Positions 47,496-57,162 of a stretch of 64,000 bases of DNA are shown here, piece by piece. Source of the stretch: Vibrio tubiashii (GTDB lineage: Bacteria > Pseudomonadota > Gammaproteobacteria > Enterobacterales > Vibrionaceae); NCBI GenBank assembly GCA_000775715.1, contig JRWQ01000011.1, forward strand, positions 248,001 to 312,000, written 5' to 3'. Every line of letters begins with the position of its first letter. Positions within the stretch are counted from its first letter, which is position 1. Both the position numbers and the translations under genes were made by a program. A model generated the notes under the pieces. That model ran no database searches, was not told where the DNA came from, and was given only the letters and a program-made list of their open reading frames with translations.

Positions 47496-49487
47496 TTAAA
47501 GTTTGAAGCGATGTACCAATTCACCTTGTTGATTGGCTAGAGAAGAGAGGTTCTCACTAGTTTGAGCGATCTTGGCCATTGCTTGATAGCTGGTATCTGC
47601 AATCAGGTTAATCTCTTCGATGTTGCATGCAATTTCCCCAGTCGTCTCGCTTTGTTCTGCTGCCGCTTGAGATATATGCCCACTCATCTGGCTGATCTCC
47701 ATGATCAGCCCCTGGATTTCTTCCATTGCACTGTTGGCACTTGATGCTTGCTCGACAGAAAGCTCCATGTCGTCCATACAACTTTGAATCACCTTGTTAG
47801 CAGAACTCGAGCTGCTTTGCAGGTTGCTAATCATATTTTCGATTTCAGATGTCGACTCAGTAGTACGCTGTGCTAACACCCTTACTTCATCTGCAACTAC
47901 TGCAAAGCCACGTCCTTGTTCACCGGCACGAGCTGCCTCAATGGCTGCGTTCAAAGCGAGTAAGTTGGTTTGCTCTGCGATATTACGAATGACATCAAGA
48001 ATACTACCAATTTGGCTGCTCATCGCTTGAAGCTCTTTCACTGCGTCTACCGACTGATTGAGCCGAGATTCAAGCTGGTTGATGGTCGTAATGTTGGTCC
48101 CCATGATCTGACGACCCGATTCTGAAGCCTTTTCAACTTGTTCTACCATCTGCTGAGAGTTCTGTGCGCTTTGCGCAACTTCTTGCACGGAGTGAGCCAT
48201 CTCTGTCATCGCTGTCGCCACGTTGGCGGTTTGCTCACGCTGTTGGCTCAATTGAGACTGTGCTTCTGAAGAAGTGTGTTGGTTACTTGTGGCTGTATTG
48301 GTTAGGTTATCTGAGGCGTCATTGAGCTTAACCAAAATGCCATGGAGATTATCCGCTAACGAGTTAATGTGGCTGCTCACTTGGCTAAACTCGTTATTGA
48401 AGCTGATCTCGATTCGCTTGGTCATATCCCCTTCGGTAAGCGATTCCAACGTTTTTAGAATACGTGTCAACGGATGACGAACGCTTTGAGCGATATGGTA
48501 CCCTATAGCCAGTGCCATCAAAATAACGATTGCACCGATAGCTATAGAACGCACAACACCTTGACTGTACACGTCACCAGCTTCTTCTAAAGAAGCATTT
48601 AACCTTTGGGTTGCTGCTTCAGTGAATGAGTTTAATACCGCGATAGTTGCGTCTACTTGTTGGGTAAGGCTCGCAATGTTGGCGTATAAGGCATCTTTGG
48701 CTAGCAGGTAAGCGCTATGCTGGTCGAGCACACCTCCTTTCATACCTACATCGGTAGTGAACTGTTTAACAGAGTCCTCGAACGCTTTTTTAAGTTCAGG
48801 CATTTGAGAGCTTAATCCACGATATGCGTAGTTTAAGTGCGTGACGGCTTTTTTGTTTTTCGCAACGGCTTGAGTGACGAAAGCGGTGTCGCTACTTGCA
48901 AGAGCATCTGAAGTCGTGACCTCCGCGTCTTTAAGTTTAATGAAGTAGCTTTTTGCCATGACTTTCACCGAGATGCTGGTTTGGTCATCGACGTACTCTT
49001 TCATTCCGACACTAAGCTCAGAGTGCAAGCGCTGGAAGCGACGTGTTGACTTCTGCACCTCTTCTTGAGCAGAGAACATCGCGCGATAGTTCCCCATCGC
49101 TTGCTCTGCTTCCGCAAAGTAGCTCTGTTCCATCTCTTTTAGTTGGGCAATTGACTGTTCTAATTGCGAATGGCCTTTACTCACATCTTCAAGCGAAAGT
49201 AGCTGCTGTGCGTAAGCATCTTTCATTACAGCGAACTGCTCGGAAAGCTGATCCATGCGCTCGAAACTTTGAGTTGTCAAAAAGTCTTTGAAAAGTTTAT
49301 CTGCGGACAACAAAGCGACATTAGTCTGATTTGACTGAGAAACGAGTGGTAGTGACGTGTTAGACACATCTTCAAAGTTTTGGTGGATTTGCTGCATCCC
49401 TTTCATCATCATCAATGTAGTAACGATGAACATGATAATGATCAATGCAAACCCAGCGTACATACGCCTTATCACTGAGCCTTTCAT
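47496..49487 (-). CDS. Methyl-accepting chemotaxis protein
   Basis: About 663 residues from ATG 49487, chosen for its GGGAGAG ribosome site and because the first membrane helix ([19 protein letters not shown]) then sits at the N-terminus. A helical periplasmic domain (about 35-305), second helix ([20 protein letters not shown]), HAMP and a signalling domain with [37 protein letters not shown]. It ends LVHRFKL, with no CheR/CheB pentapeptide. It resembles the first chemoreceptor of the window but is a separate paralogue. Ligand unknown. Confidence 0.93.
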   Translation of the reverse strand: MKGSVIRRMYAGFALIIIMFIVTTLMMMKGMQQIHQNFEDVSNTSLPLVSQSNQTNVALLSADKLFKDFLTTQSFERMDQLSEQFAVMKDAYAQQLLSLEDVSKGHSQLEQSIAQLKEMEQSYFAEAEQAMGNYRAMFSAQEEVQKSTRRFQRLHSELSVGMKEYVDDQTSISVKVMAKSYFIKLKDAEVTTSDALASSDTAFVTQAVAKNKKAVTHLNYAYRGLSSQMPELKKAFEDSVKQFTTDVGMKGGVLDQHSAYLLAKDALYANIASLTQQVDATIAVLNSFTEAATQRLNASLEEAGDVYSQGVVRSIAIGAIVILMALAIGYHIAQSVRHPLTRILKTLESLTEGDMTKRIEISFNNEFSQVSSHINSLADNLHGILVKLNDASDNLTNTATSNQHTSSEAQSQLSQQREQTANVATAMTEMAHSVQEVAQSAQNSQQMVEQVEKASESGRQIMGTNITTINQLESRLNQSVDAVKELQAMSSQIGSILDVIRNIAEQTNLLALNAAIEAARAGEQGRGFAVVADEVRVLAQRTTESTSEIENMISNLQSSSSSANKVIQSCMDDMELSVEQASSANSAMEEIQGLIMEISQMSGHISQAAAEQSETTGEIACNIEEINLIADTSYQAMAKIAQTSENLSSLANQQGELVHRFKL

Positions 49488-49710
49488 AGATCTCTCCCTA
49501 AAAAATACTGTCTTAAAAAAGTAACAAAAAGAAGTCCATTGTATTGATACCGAGACACGCATTTTTTGACGCACAATACAAAATTAATGTATCGATCCGA
49601 GCCAATTACTCAGAAAGTGAACTGAACGGTGTTTTTTATTGTGATTTTAAGAAGCTTGGCGCATACTCTTTGCAATTCATTAAATTACACATGAACCAGT
49701 GGAGACCTTC

Positions 49711-50061
49711 ATGGCTGAAGAAACCATTTTTAGCAAAATTATCCGTAAAGAAATTCCTGCCGATGTGGTCTATCAAGATGACCTAGTTACTGCATTCCGA
49801 GACATTAACCCTCGCGCGCCTAGTCACATTTTGATCATTCCTAATAAGTTGATTCCAACAGTTAATGACATCGAAGAACAAGACGAGATAGTCATGGGTC
49901 GTATGTTTACTGTGGCGCGAAAACTCGCTAAAGACGAAGGTATTGATCAAGATGGTTATCGCTTAATCATGAATTGTAATTCGCATGGCGGACAAGAGGT
50001 TTATCATATTCATATGCATCTAGTGGGCGGTCGTCCGCTTGGTCCAATGTTGATGAGTTAA
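49711..50061 (+). CDS. hinT: HIT-family purine nucleoside phosphoramidase HinT
   Basis: About 116 residues. The catalytic histidine triad is HIHMHLVGG after [30 protein letters not shown] and [16 protein letters not shown] are HinT hallmarks. ATG 49711 has TGGAGA upstream; GTG 49699 would be within that site. First gene of hinT, COG3014 lipoprotein, ycfL, lpoB, thiK. Confidence 0.97.
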   Translation: MAEETIFSKIIRKEIPADVVYQDDLVTAFRDINPRAPSHILIIPNKLIPTVNDIEEQDEIVMGRMFTVARKLAKDEGIDQDGYRLIMNCNSHGGQEVYHIHMHLVGGRPLGPMLMS

Positions 50062-50074
50062 GTCGGAGTAGGTA

Positions 50075-51472
50075 GTGCTTAAACACGTTCGGCTCATATT
50101 TGTAGTAGCGATGAGCGCCTCTCTTTCTGCTTGTGCGAGCTTATCCGTAGGTAATCTTTTTAGTCACTACAGTGCGCAAAATAAGGAATTATACCAAACC
50201 GTAAAAAGTGGCGACTACGCGTCAGCAGAAAAGCTACTACCTGAAGTTATCGCAGGAGACATTCTCGATAATATGGAGAGAGGACGTGTCTATTTGCTCG
50301 ACCAGCAATATCCTGAAAGTAAAAGTGCATTTGACCTGAGCGTTAGAGCGGTTCGTGCGCAGCAAGATCAAGCGACGATTTCGATCTCTGAATCGGCGCT
50401 AAGCCTAAGTGCTCTGGCTGTCAATGACAATGTGAAAAGCTATCAACCGGCTGATTACGAGCTTGGCTTTTTGCATCTTTACCTTGGTTTGAACTATTTA
50501 AACAATAATGATCTTGAAGGCGCCTTGATCGAGATGCGCCGAGCCAACCAAGTGCAAGAACGAGCACGCAAAGACCGTGAGCAAGAGTTAGAGTCCGCCC
50601 AACGCCAGATGCAGGCGCAGGGCGTGGCTCCTAGTTTGGGTAGTATCTTGTCCAATTACCCTGATGCGGGTAAGACGCTGCAAGCGGTTCAAAGTGGTTA
50701 TCTGCTGTACTTATCAGCGCTGTTGTACGAAGCGGATAATGACCTGAATAGTGCCTATGTTGACTACCGTAGAGCATTGGCAGTTGTGCCAGATAACCAG
50801 CAAGTGATTGATGGCGCAAAACGTGTCGCTAAGCGTTTGGGTATGAGGGATCACCTAGTTCAGTTTGAACAGCGTTACGGTAAAGTGAATTATCTTGAGC
50901 CTGATAAGGCGCGAGTGATCATTGTTGATGAGCGTGGTGTGGTTGAGTCAATGCGCGGTTGGAATCTAACCTTACCAATTACAAGGGGCAGTAACCGAGG
51001 CTTATATAGCGTTGCTTTGCCTTACTATGCTGATGTGGGCGCAGAGAGTTTTAGCCCGGTAGTACTTAATGGTCAAGCTACCTCAGGCAGTTTGCTTGCC
51101 GATGTGAACTTGATGGCAAGACAGAACCTTACTGAGCGTATGCCTTCGATTGTGATTCGCCAGGCTCTCCGAGTTTGGGCGAAAGAAGAACTGCGCCGCG
51201 AAGCAACAAAAGACAATCCTGATGATTTAGGTAATGCACTATTTAACGTCTGGAATACGCTCACAGAGCAACCAGATACCCGGAGTTGGATTACCTTACC
51301 CGGTGAGATTTACAGTGTGAGTTCTGTGGTTGAACCTGGGGAACAAACAGTACAAGTTGCGGGTCAAACCCATACATTCACGGTAAAGTCAGGACATACA
51401 ACGCTTGTATGGCTTTCTCGTCAGGGTAACAACGCAACGATTTGGCACAAACAACTAGGGAATATACGATGA
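50075..51472 (+). CDS. TPR-containing lipoprotein (COG3014 family)
   Basis: 465 residues from GTG 50075 (GGAGTAGG upstream), 13 bases after hinT. Lipoprotein signal ending SLSAC (Cys20). The first half has helical TPR-like repeats (GDYASAEKLLPEV, ADYELGFLHLYLGLNYLNNNDLEGALIEMRRA, ALLYEADNDLNSAYVDYRRALAVVPDNQQ). The second half is beta-rich and ends in a carbohydrate-binding-like tail. The family is known by COG number only. It is inserted between hinT and ycfL, which are adjacent in E. coli. Its stop overlaps ycfL. Confidence 0.8.
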   Translation: MLKHVRLIFVVAMSASLSACASLSVGNLFSHYSAQNKELYQTVKSGDYASAEKLLPEVIAGDILDNMERGRVYLLDQQYPESKSAFDLSVRAVRAQQDQATISISESALSLSALAVNDNVKSYQPADYELGFLHLYLGLNYLNNNDLEGALIEMRRANQVQERARKDREQELESAQRQMQAQGVAPSLGSILSNYPDAGKTLQAVQSGYLLYLSALLYEADNDLNSAYVDYRRALAVVPDNQQVIDGAKRVAKRLGMRDHLVQFEQRYGKVNYLEPDKARVIIVDERGVVESMRGWNLTLPITRGSNRGLYSVALPYYADVGAESFSPVVLNGQATSGSLLADVNLMARQNLTERMPSIVIRQALRVWAKEELRREATKDNPDDLGNALFNVWNTLTEQPDTRSWITLPGEIYSVSSVVEPGEQTVQVAGQTHTFTVKSGHTTLVWLSRQGNNATIWHKQLGNIR

Positions 51473-51861
51473 AAAAATGGCTTGTTTCAATCGCAGTGAC
51501 TCTCACTCTAATGGGCTGTGCAAGTAGTAACACCGCTGGTTTGCGTATCGATGGTGCCTCTCAGACGGTTCTCTTCGGAGATAACGTCTTAGCGGGTAGT
51601 GTCAGCATTCAAGATATTTCAACAATTGATGTTGATGGCCGAACTCGCGGTATTGTGCGCCTATTAAATCAGACTAAAGGCGATCAGCATATTCAGTACC
51701 GTTTTTATTGGTATGACGATGCAGGGCTAGAAGTGAACAGTAAACTCAGCCCTTGGCGTCAGGCTATACTTCGTGGTAACGAGGAAGTCTCTATCTCTGA
51801 AGTCTCCATCCACCCGAATGGCCGACAGTTCCGTGTTCAAATTCGCGCGATCGACAACTAA
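51469..51861 (+). CDS. ycfL: YcfL-family lipoprotein
   Basis: 130 residues. ATG 51469 overlaps the stop of the preceding gene (ATGA), with AGGGAAT upstream. Lipobox LTLMGC (Cys17), then a beta-sandwich (DUF1425: VLFGDNVLAGSVSIQDISTIDVDGRTRGIVRLLNQT). In E. coli it also lies next to lpoB. Exact role unknown. Confidence 0.88.
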   Translation: MKKWLVSIAVTLTLMGCASSNTAGLRIDGASQTVLFGDNVLAGSVSIQDISTIDVDGRTRGIVRLLNQTKGDQHIQYRFYWYDDAGLEVNSKLSPWRQAILRGNEEVSISEVSIHPNGRQFRVQIRAIDN

Positions 51862-51900
51862 TTTTAAGAAATAACTAAAGGTAATCCTAAGGATCCGACA

Positions 51901-52491
51901 ATGAAGAAAAGTGTAATTGCATTACTTGGCTTGGCGGTAGTGCTTGGTGGTTGTTCCAACCAAGTGAGCTATGGTGACGCTCAAGCTGTTGAAACAACGA
52001 CCATTGATTTTGGTTCAACTGACTTGCAAAAAATTGCCGGTGAAATGGTCGACAGCATGATGATGTCGGGCTCTGTTGCAGTAATAACTCGCGATGCTCG
52101 CCCAATCGTCTTTGTCGAGCGAATCAAGAACAAAACAAGCGAGCATATTGACACTGAATCTATTACTGATTCAATCAGTACTAAGATGCTGAATTCTGGT
52201 AAATTCCGCTTCGTAGATATGGATCGCGTTGAGTCAGTTCGTGAGCAGTTAAACTTCCAAAATAACGACGAGCTCGTCAACCAAAGCACAGCAATTCAGT
52301 TTGGTAAGATGGTAGGCGCTCAATACATGCTTTACGGTAACCTGTCGAGCATCAATAAGAACGCTGGTAGTGACAAAGATGTTTACTACAAAATGACGAT
52401 GCGTTTGATGGATCTTGAAACTGGCCTGATTGAGTGGGCAGACGAGACAGAGATCCGTAAACAAGAATCAAAAAGCTTTTTAGGTCTGTAA
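51901..52491 (+). CDS. lpoB: Penicillin-binding protein activator LpoB
   Basis: 196 residues. Lipoprotein signal MKKSVIALLGLAVVLGGC (Cys18), then the TolB-N-like domain: DFGSTDLQKIAGEMVDSMMMSG, PIVFVERIKNKTSEHIDTESI, FVDMDRVESVREQLNFQ, FGKMVGAQYMLYGNLSS, all LpoB hallmarks. From the outer membrane it activates the peptidoglycan synthase PBP1b. The Pro-rich linker of E. coli LpoB is short here. Confidence 0.93.
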   Translation: MKKSVIALLGLAVVLGGCSNQVSYGDAQAVETTTIDFGSTDLQKIAGEMVDSMMMSGSVAVITRDARPIVFVERIKNKTSEHIDTESITDSISTKMLNSGKFRFVDMDRVESVREQLNFQNNDELVNQSTAIQFGKMVGAQYMLYGNLSSINKNAGSDKDVYYKMTMRLMDLETGLIEWADETEIRKQESKSFLGL

Positions 52492-52518
52492 GATCTTATG
52501 TGATTAAAGGAGTGGACT

Positions 52519-53373
52519 ATGGCGCGAATGTCGTGGAGTGAGGCTTGCCAGCTCGACCGATCGTTATTGTCACTGGAACACTTCTTTTCTATTCCCCCTG
52601 ACTATGCTCAAACGCTGACAGGGGGATTAACCAACCGCTGCTGGAAGGTGGTCACATCTGATGGTCATTCTTATGTCTGGCGGCCTAACACCCCTATAAC
52701 CAAAGCGTTTTCAATTTCTCGTTTTCAAGAGTATCAAATACTTTCCTCCATCGAGCCGACTGGCATAGGGCCTCACGCGGTTTATATTAATGATCAAGGT
52801 TTGTTAGTCTCTTGGGTTGAAGGGGAATCGCTTATCCGGGGGTTACCGTTTGAGTCTTTGCTTAAGACTATGGTTGCTATCCATAATATTGATACTCAGC
52901 GTGTTCCTGTCGCACCGTTTAATTTTACCGCACGTGTTGATCATTACTGGATGCTGCTCGAAGAACAATATAAGGTTGAACCTTATGTTTCCCTTTATAA
53001 TCAGTGGCGTTCAAGTCCGAGTTTAGCGGATGTGGGTCATACCTTGTGCCATTTCGATCTCGCCGGCTACAACATGGTCAAAACGGTTGAGGGAAACAAG
53101 GTGATCGATTGGGAATACGCCGCTATTGCCGATCCACGATTAGACTTAACTTTGTCCATTGATGTAGCAGGTGAAAAACCGCTCGATGCCGTTTTCCGCT
53201 ACTGCAAGCTTAGGGGGATTGAAGGCGTGGATGATTGGGTTGAGGGGGTGATGGCATGGCAGCCAAGAGCGATTATGATGGCAATGCTGTGGTACTTATT
53301 GGCTCATCAGTTATGGGGCGATGAACAATATTTGACCCAAGCGCATAAACTGCAAGAAACAATTTGTAGCTAA
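52519..53373 (+). CDS. thiK: Thiamine kinase-like phosphotransferase
   Basis: 284 residues, APH/choline-kinase fold. LTGGLTNRCWKV near the N-terminus, catalytic loop CHFDLAGYNMV, and the metal site KVIDWEYAAIADPRLDL. Position after lpoB is that of E. coli thiK (ycfN), which phosphorylates thiamine. Start ATG 52519 has AAAGGAGTGG. Confidence 0.85.
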   Translation: MARMSWSEACQLDRSLLSLEHFFSIPPDYAQTLTGGLTNRCWKVVTSDGHSYVWRPNTPITKAFSISRFQEYQILSSIEPTGIGPHAVYINDQGLLVSWVEGESLIRGLPFESLLKTMVAIHNIDTQRVPVAPFNFTARVDHYWMLLEEQYKVEPYVSLYNQWRSSPSLADVGHTLCHFDLAGYNMVKTVEGNKVIDWEYAAIADPRLDLTLSIDVAGEKPLDAVFRYCKLRGIEGVDDWVEGVMAWQPRAIMMAMLWYLLAHQLWGDEQYLTQAHKLQETICS

Positions 53374-53473
53374 GATCACTGTTTGGTAGTTCGATCCGGT
53401 TAAAGTCGTTTTGTGAGCTTTTAAACCTTGTTTTTCATGGTAGATTAATTTTACAGGGATCGAGGGATTTACA

Positions 53474-54016
53474 ATGATTATCTATTTACACGGTTTTGAT
53501 TCGACCAGTCCGGGCAACCACGAAAAAGTACTTCAGCTTCAGTTTATTGATGAGGATGTCCGTTTCATCAATTACAGCACTCTCCACCCCAAGCACGATA
53601 TGCAGCATCTGTTGAAAGAAGTGCATAAAGTGATTGAACAGTCAGAGGACAAAAATCCGATTATTTGTGGTGTTGGTCTTGGTGCCTACTGGTCTGAGCG
53701 AGTGGGTTTTCTGTGCGGTATCAAGCAAGTTATCTTCAACCCCAACTTGCATCCAGAGTTAACCATGCAAGGTCGCATTGATCGACCTGAAGAGTATGAA
53801 GATATTGCGACTAAATGTGTTTCGGAGTTTAGAACTAAGAATAAAGATCGTTGCTTAGTGATATTATCGAAACAAGATGAAATTCATGACAACAGTAAAA
53901 CCGCACAAGAGCTAGAGAGCTACTACAACATCATTTGGGATGAAACCCAAACTCACAAGTTTAAAAAAATCTCTCAGCATTTACAGACTATGAAGGCGTT
54001 TAAAGACGCAAGCTAG
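53474..54016 (+). CDS. ycfP: YcfP-type alpha/beta-hydrolase-fold protein (UPF0227)
   Basis: 180 residues: [61 protein letters not shown] are the family signatures. The nucleophile elbow reads [15 protein letters not shown]: Gly replaces the usual serine, also in E. coli as I recall, so it may not be a true esterase. In E. coli it lies between nagZ and ndh; nagZ is missing at this place here. Confidence 0.9.
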   Translation: MIIYLHGFDSTSPGNHEKVLQLQFIDEDVRFINYSTLHPKHDMQHLLKEVHKVIEQSEDKNPIICGVGLGAYWSERVGFLCGIKQVIFNPNLHPELTMQGRIDRPEEYEDIATKCVSEFRTKNKDRCLVILSKQDEIHDNSKTAQELESYYNIIWDETQTHKFKKISQHLQTMKAFKDAS

Positions 54017-54041
54017 TGTGTTCTCGTAGCGTGACAGATGA

Positions 54042-54071
54042 AGGCGACAAAGGTGACTTTGTCGCTTTTTT
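54042..54071 (+). terminator. Terminator of ycfP
   Basis: GCGACAAAG pairs with CTTTGTCGC around GTGA, followed by six T residues, about 27 bases after the ycfP stop. Confidence 0.9.
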
Positions 54072-54127
54072 ATTACTCACTAGGCCCTTATCCCGACAAA
54101 TTTTAATGATATAAAGCTAATCTTTAG

Positions 54128-54155
54128 TTGCGCGTCGGTTTTTGCTCTATATAAT
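54128..54155 (+). promoter_or_regulatory. Putative ndh promoter
   Basis: TTGCGC (54128-54133), 16 bases, TATAAT (54150-54155, perfect -10). Transcription would start near 54162. This stretch is part of the 394-base space between ycfP and ndh. Confidence 0.55.
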
Positions 54156-54173
54156 GAACTCATTACAAATTTT

Positions 54174-54187
54174 TTGATAAATATCAA
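54174..54187 (+). promoter_or_regulatory. FNR box upstream of ndh
   Basis: TTGATAAATATCAA matches the FNR consensus TTGAT-N4-ATCAA perfectly. It lies just downstream of the putative start point, a position for repression. FNR represses ndh in E. coli without oxygen, so the arrangement makes sense. Confidence 0.75.
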
Positions 54188-54410
54188 AAAAAATTGAGAG
54201 CGAGTAAAAAACTTGCCCAAGAATGAGCTACATCAAGATTGTAGTTTTAGAGCCATTGAGCTCTTTTATCCAATAAACGTGTCATATTGCCTGGTTCATT
54301 AAGTCTAGGCATTTGCTGGCAGTTGAGTGTCGGTAGACCCAAAAAACAGAATTATATCGAGACGAATCTCGGCTCGAACCAGTTTTATTGTATTTTTTGA
54401 GGAAGTTGTT

Positions 54411-55700
54411 GTGACACGAATTATCGTAGTAGGCGGCGGTGCAGGCGGACTAGAGCTTGTCACCAAACTAGGTCGTACACTTGGTCGTAAAGGCCGCGCA
54501 AAAATCACACTAGTTGACCGTAAAGCAAGTCACTTATGGAAACCCCTTTTGCACGAGGTAGCAACAGGTTCTTTAGATGAGGGCGTTGATGCACTTAGCT
54601 ACCGTGCGCACGCGAAAAATCACAGTTTCGATTTCCAGATGGGCAGCTTAGAAGACATTGATCGCGAGCGTAAGGTGATCAAGCTACACGAGCTAAAAGA
54701 CGATCATGGTGAACTGTTGATGCCAAGTCGAGAGCTGGAGTATGACATTCTTGTTATGGCTATCGGCTCAACGTCGAATGATTTCAACACTCCAGGCGTA
54801 CGTGATAACTGTATTTTCCTTGATAGTCCAGAGCAAGCACACCGTTTCCGTACCGAGATGAACAACCAGTTCTTAAAACTTCACGCGAAAAACGGTAATG
54901 GCACGGTTGATATCGCAATTGTGGGTGCGGGTGCTACAGGCGTTGAACTCTCAGCAGAGCTACATAACGCGGTTAAAGAGCTGCGTACTTACGGCTTTGG
55001 TGATCTTGATTCAAGTAAGCTAAATGTAAACCTTGTTGAAGCGGGCGAACGTATTCTCCCAGCGTTACCTCCACGTATTTCTGGTGCTGCCCATCAAGAG
55101 CTAACTAAACTCGGCGTTAATGTTCGTACTGCGACTATGGTGACCCAGGCGGACAAAGATGGCCTGGTGACCAAAGATGGCGATAAAATCCCTGCACAAA
55201 TTATGGTTTGGGCTGCGGGTATTAAGGCTCCAGACTTCATTAAAGATCTTGCAGGTCTAGAAACTAACCGTATCAATCAGCTAGTGGTGAAAGATACGTT
55301 ACAAACCACTCGTGACGATGATATCTTTGTTATTGGTGATTTGGCGCAGTGTACTCAAACGGATGGCTCTTTCGTTCCACCACGAGCGCAAGCTGCGCAC
55401 CAGATGGCAAGCCGTGCCTACACGAATATTGTCGCTAAGCTTAACGGACGTGAACTGAAGCCTTACGTCTATCAAGACAAAGGGTCACTCGTTTCTCTAA
55501 GCCGCTTCTCAACAGTGGGTAGCTTAATGGGTAACCTAACCAAAGGCTCGATGATGATTGAAGGGCGCATTGCACGCGTTGTATACATCTCGCTATATCG
55601 CCTGCACCAAATGGCGCTTCATGGTGTGTTTAAGACTGGGTTAATCATCCTGATGGGACGTATCAACCGAGTGCTCAGACCAAATCTAAAATTGCACTAA
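54411..55700 (+). CDS. ndh: Type II NADH dehydrogenase
   Basis: About 429 residues from GTG 54411 (GAGGAAG upstream); E. coli Ndh has 434. Two Rossmann folds: [20 protein letters not shown] for FAD and [20 protein letters not shown] for [13 protein letters not shown] completes the FAD site. C-terminal amphipathic helices attach it to the membrane. It feeds electrons from NADH to quinone without proton pumping. An upstream open stretch from 54327 is not used. Confidence 0.96.
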   Translation: MTRIIVVGGGAGGLELVTKLGRTLGRKGRAKITLVDRKASHLWKPLLHEVATGSLDEGVDALSYRAHAKNHSFDFQMGSLEDIDRERKVIKLHELKDDHGELLMPSRELEYDILVMAIGSTSNDFNTPGVRDNCIFLDSPEQAHRFRTEMNNQFLKLHAKNGNGTVDIAIVGAGATGVELSAELHNAVKELRTYGFGDLDSSKLNVNLVEAGERILPALPPRISGAAHQELTKLGVNVRTATMVTQADKDGLVTKDGDKIPAQIMVWAAGIKAPDFIKDLAGLETNRINQLVVKDTLQTTRDDDIFVIGDLAQCTQTDGSFVPPRAQAAHQMASRAYTNIVAKLNGRELKPYVYQDKGSLVSLSRFSTVGSLMGNLTKGSMMIEGRIARVVYISLYRLHQMALHGVFKTGLIILMGRINRVLRPNLKLH

Positions 55701-55722
55701 TATCGCATTTCAGAACTCTATT

Positions 55723-55750
55723 AAAAAGAGCGCTTCTTAAGCGCTCTTTT
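55723..55750. terminator. Bidirectional terminator between ndh and the GNAT gene
   Basis: AAAAGAGCGCTT-CTTA-style hairpin: AAGAGCGCTT and AAGCGCTCTT, with A- and T-runs on the two sides, between convergent genes. Confidence 0.88.
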
Positions 55751-55759
55751 GGGTTTCTG

Positions 55760-56299
55760 CTAACTCGGTATTAATGAATACACTCGACCAGCTTTGGGCT
55801 TACCATCGAAGATGAAGCGGTTTTTCGCCTCGGCTTCAAACTCGCCTCCACAGGCTTCAACTAGTTTTTGGCTTGGGAGGTTATCGGGGTCGCAGACAAT
55901 CTCAATACGAGTGAGCTTTAGCTGAGCAAAACAGAACTCAGCGAGCGCGTTCACTGCTCTCTTTGCAAACCCTTTCCCTTGATACTCGTCAGCTATCCAA
56001 TAGCCTATGCTCGCCATATTGAAGGTGTGGTAAAGCTCATTGATCGCCACCATGCCAACCAAAGTATCAGTCTTGCGGCAGAACACGCCAAAACCGTAAG
56101 CCTCTCCTTTGACCCAATTTAGACGTGTGGCGAGAATAAAGCGCTCCGCATCATCAAGGGAAAAGTCCTCATTGCACCAGTCAATCCAACGGTGAAGGCT
56201 AGGAGAGTGGGCGACGCAGCATGCTAAGCGAGTGCTCTCATCACTGGAGATGAGCCGTAAGATGAGGTCTGGGGTGATGATTTGGTAATCTGGGGACAT
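55760..56299 (-). CDS. RimJ/RimL-type GNAT N-acetyltransferase
   Basis: 179 residues. ITPDLILRLISSDE at the start, core FNMASIGYWIADEYQGKGFAKRAVNALAEFCF (acetyl-CoA loop QGKGFAKRA), then IEIVCDPDNLPSQKLVEACGG. The family acetylates N-terminal or side-chain amines of proteins or small molecules. Its ATG follows directly after the T-run of the csiV terminator, so there is no normal ribosome site; AAAGGG in the hairpin arm is the only candidate. Confidence 0.85.
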   Translation of the reverse strand: MSPDYQIITPDLILRLISSDESTRLACCVAHSPSLHRWIDWCNEDFSLDDAERFILATRLNWVKGEAYGFGVFCRKTDTLVGMVAINELYHTFNMASIGYWIADEYQGKGFAKRAVNALAEFCFAQLKLTRIEIVCDPDNLPSQKLVEACGGEFEAEAKNRFIFDGKPKAGRVYSLIPS

Positions 56300-56338
56300 A
56301 AAAAATCAAAGCCCTTTAGAGTCGTATATCTAAAGGGC
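56300..56338 (-). terminator. Terminator of csiV, touching the GNAT start
   Basis: GCCCTTTAGA pairs with TCTAAAGGGC; on the minus strand TTTGATTTTTT follows and runs straight into the ATG of the GNAT gene. Confidence 0.82.
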
Positions 56339-56345
56339 GATGCAG

Positions 56346-57116
56346 TTACTGGTTGACGCGTCTGACTTGAATGATCATGCCCATCAAAGGATGGTCGAGA
56401 TAATGGGTTTCAGTACTGCGCATACGACGCTTTTGGTCGAAGCGGTAGCTTTTCAAAAACTCGACCGTATGTACGGTAGGCGTTACGTCTTCCATCAAGC
56501 CCACTTGAACCACGTCATTGTCGGTCGTTTGAGTAGGGTCGACTTCACCAGGCAAGTGGCTTTCAAGTGTCACCTCTTTTACACTCGGCTGTTTTAGGTC
56601 AAGCTGAACGTCAGCATAAAGGTAATGTTCTACGTACACTTGAAGCTTGCCATCAAGTTGGTAAAGCGGTTTAGGAATACTCTCTTCTGTAATCCCTTCA
56701 AGCACTTCACTCTGTTGTGTCTCAATCATTGAACCATCAGGGTTGAACTTACCTGAATAGTCTTGACCAGCTTGTACGTGGAATATCGGAGCACCAAAAC
56801 GGCCTTGATCACCTTGTCTCCATGCGCGATGCATCAATACCTGAAAGCCTGCATGTTGTTGGAGTTTTTTCACTTCGTCATTCAACGCGTATTCTGAAAC
56901 TGGCAACATGGTTACGCCTTTTTTGCTACGGTAGCTTGCATCAGCAAATGAGCCTGCGCGTTTAAGGTCAATTTCAGGCACTTGATTTGGCCATGACTCT
57001 GAGGTTTGCTCAGCATCAACAGCACGTTTAAAAATGATCACTTCGATATCGAATTGACGCTGCGCCATAGAAGGCATAGCAACAAGCATGAGCAGCAGCG
57101 GGATCAGTTTTTTCAT
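56346..57116 (-). CDS. csiV: Peptidoglycan-binding regulator CsiV
   Basis: 256 residues with a signal peptide (KKLIPLLLMLVAMPSMAQ) and a predicted periplasmic domain (RQFDIEVIIFKRAVDAEQTSE; YPVSEYAL-like; KLQVYVEHYLYADVQLDL; ETHYLDHPLMGMIIQVRRV). This matches the Vibrio protein CsiV, which binds peptidoglycan and is needed for PBP1A activity through LpoA. It lies just downstream of mfd, 46 bases from its stop. With lpoB also in the window, both synthase activator routes are represented. Confidence 0.88.
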   Translation of the reverse strand: MKKLIPLLLMLVAMPSMAQRQFDIEVIIFKRAVDAEQTSESWPNQVPEIDLKRAGSFADASYRSKKGVTMLPVSEYALNDEVKKLQQHAGFQVLMHRAWRQGDQGRFGAPIFHVQAGQDYSGKFNPDGSMIETQQSEVLEGITEESIPKPLYQLDGKLQVYVEHYLYADVQLDLKQPSVKEVTLESHLPGEVDPTQTTDNDVVQVGLMEDVTPTVHTVEFLKSYRFDQKRRMRSTETHYLDHPLMGMIIQVRRVNQ

Positions 57117-57162
57117 TACAACTCCATAATGAGGTGCAAGGCACCTCTATTTAGTTTTGGCT

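Noticed and set aside
53474..54016. Mutated active site in YcfP
   Set aside because: The Gly at the nucleophile elbow appears to be normal for this family, so it is not a special defect here.
54327..54410. N-terminal extension of Ndh
   Set aside because: The FAD-binding strand begins at the GTG 54411, preceded by GAGGAAG; upstream codons would place a charged tail before it.
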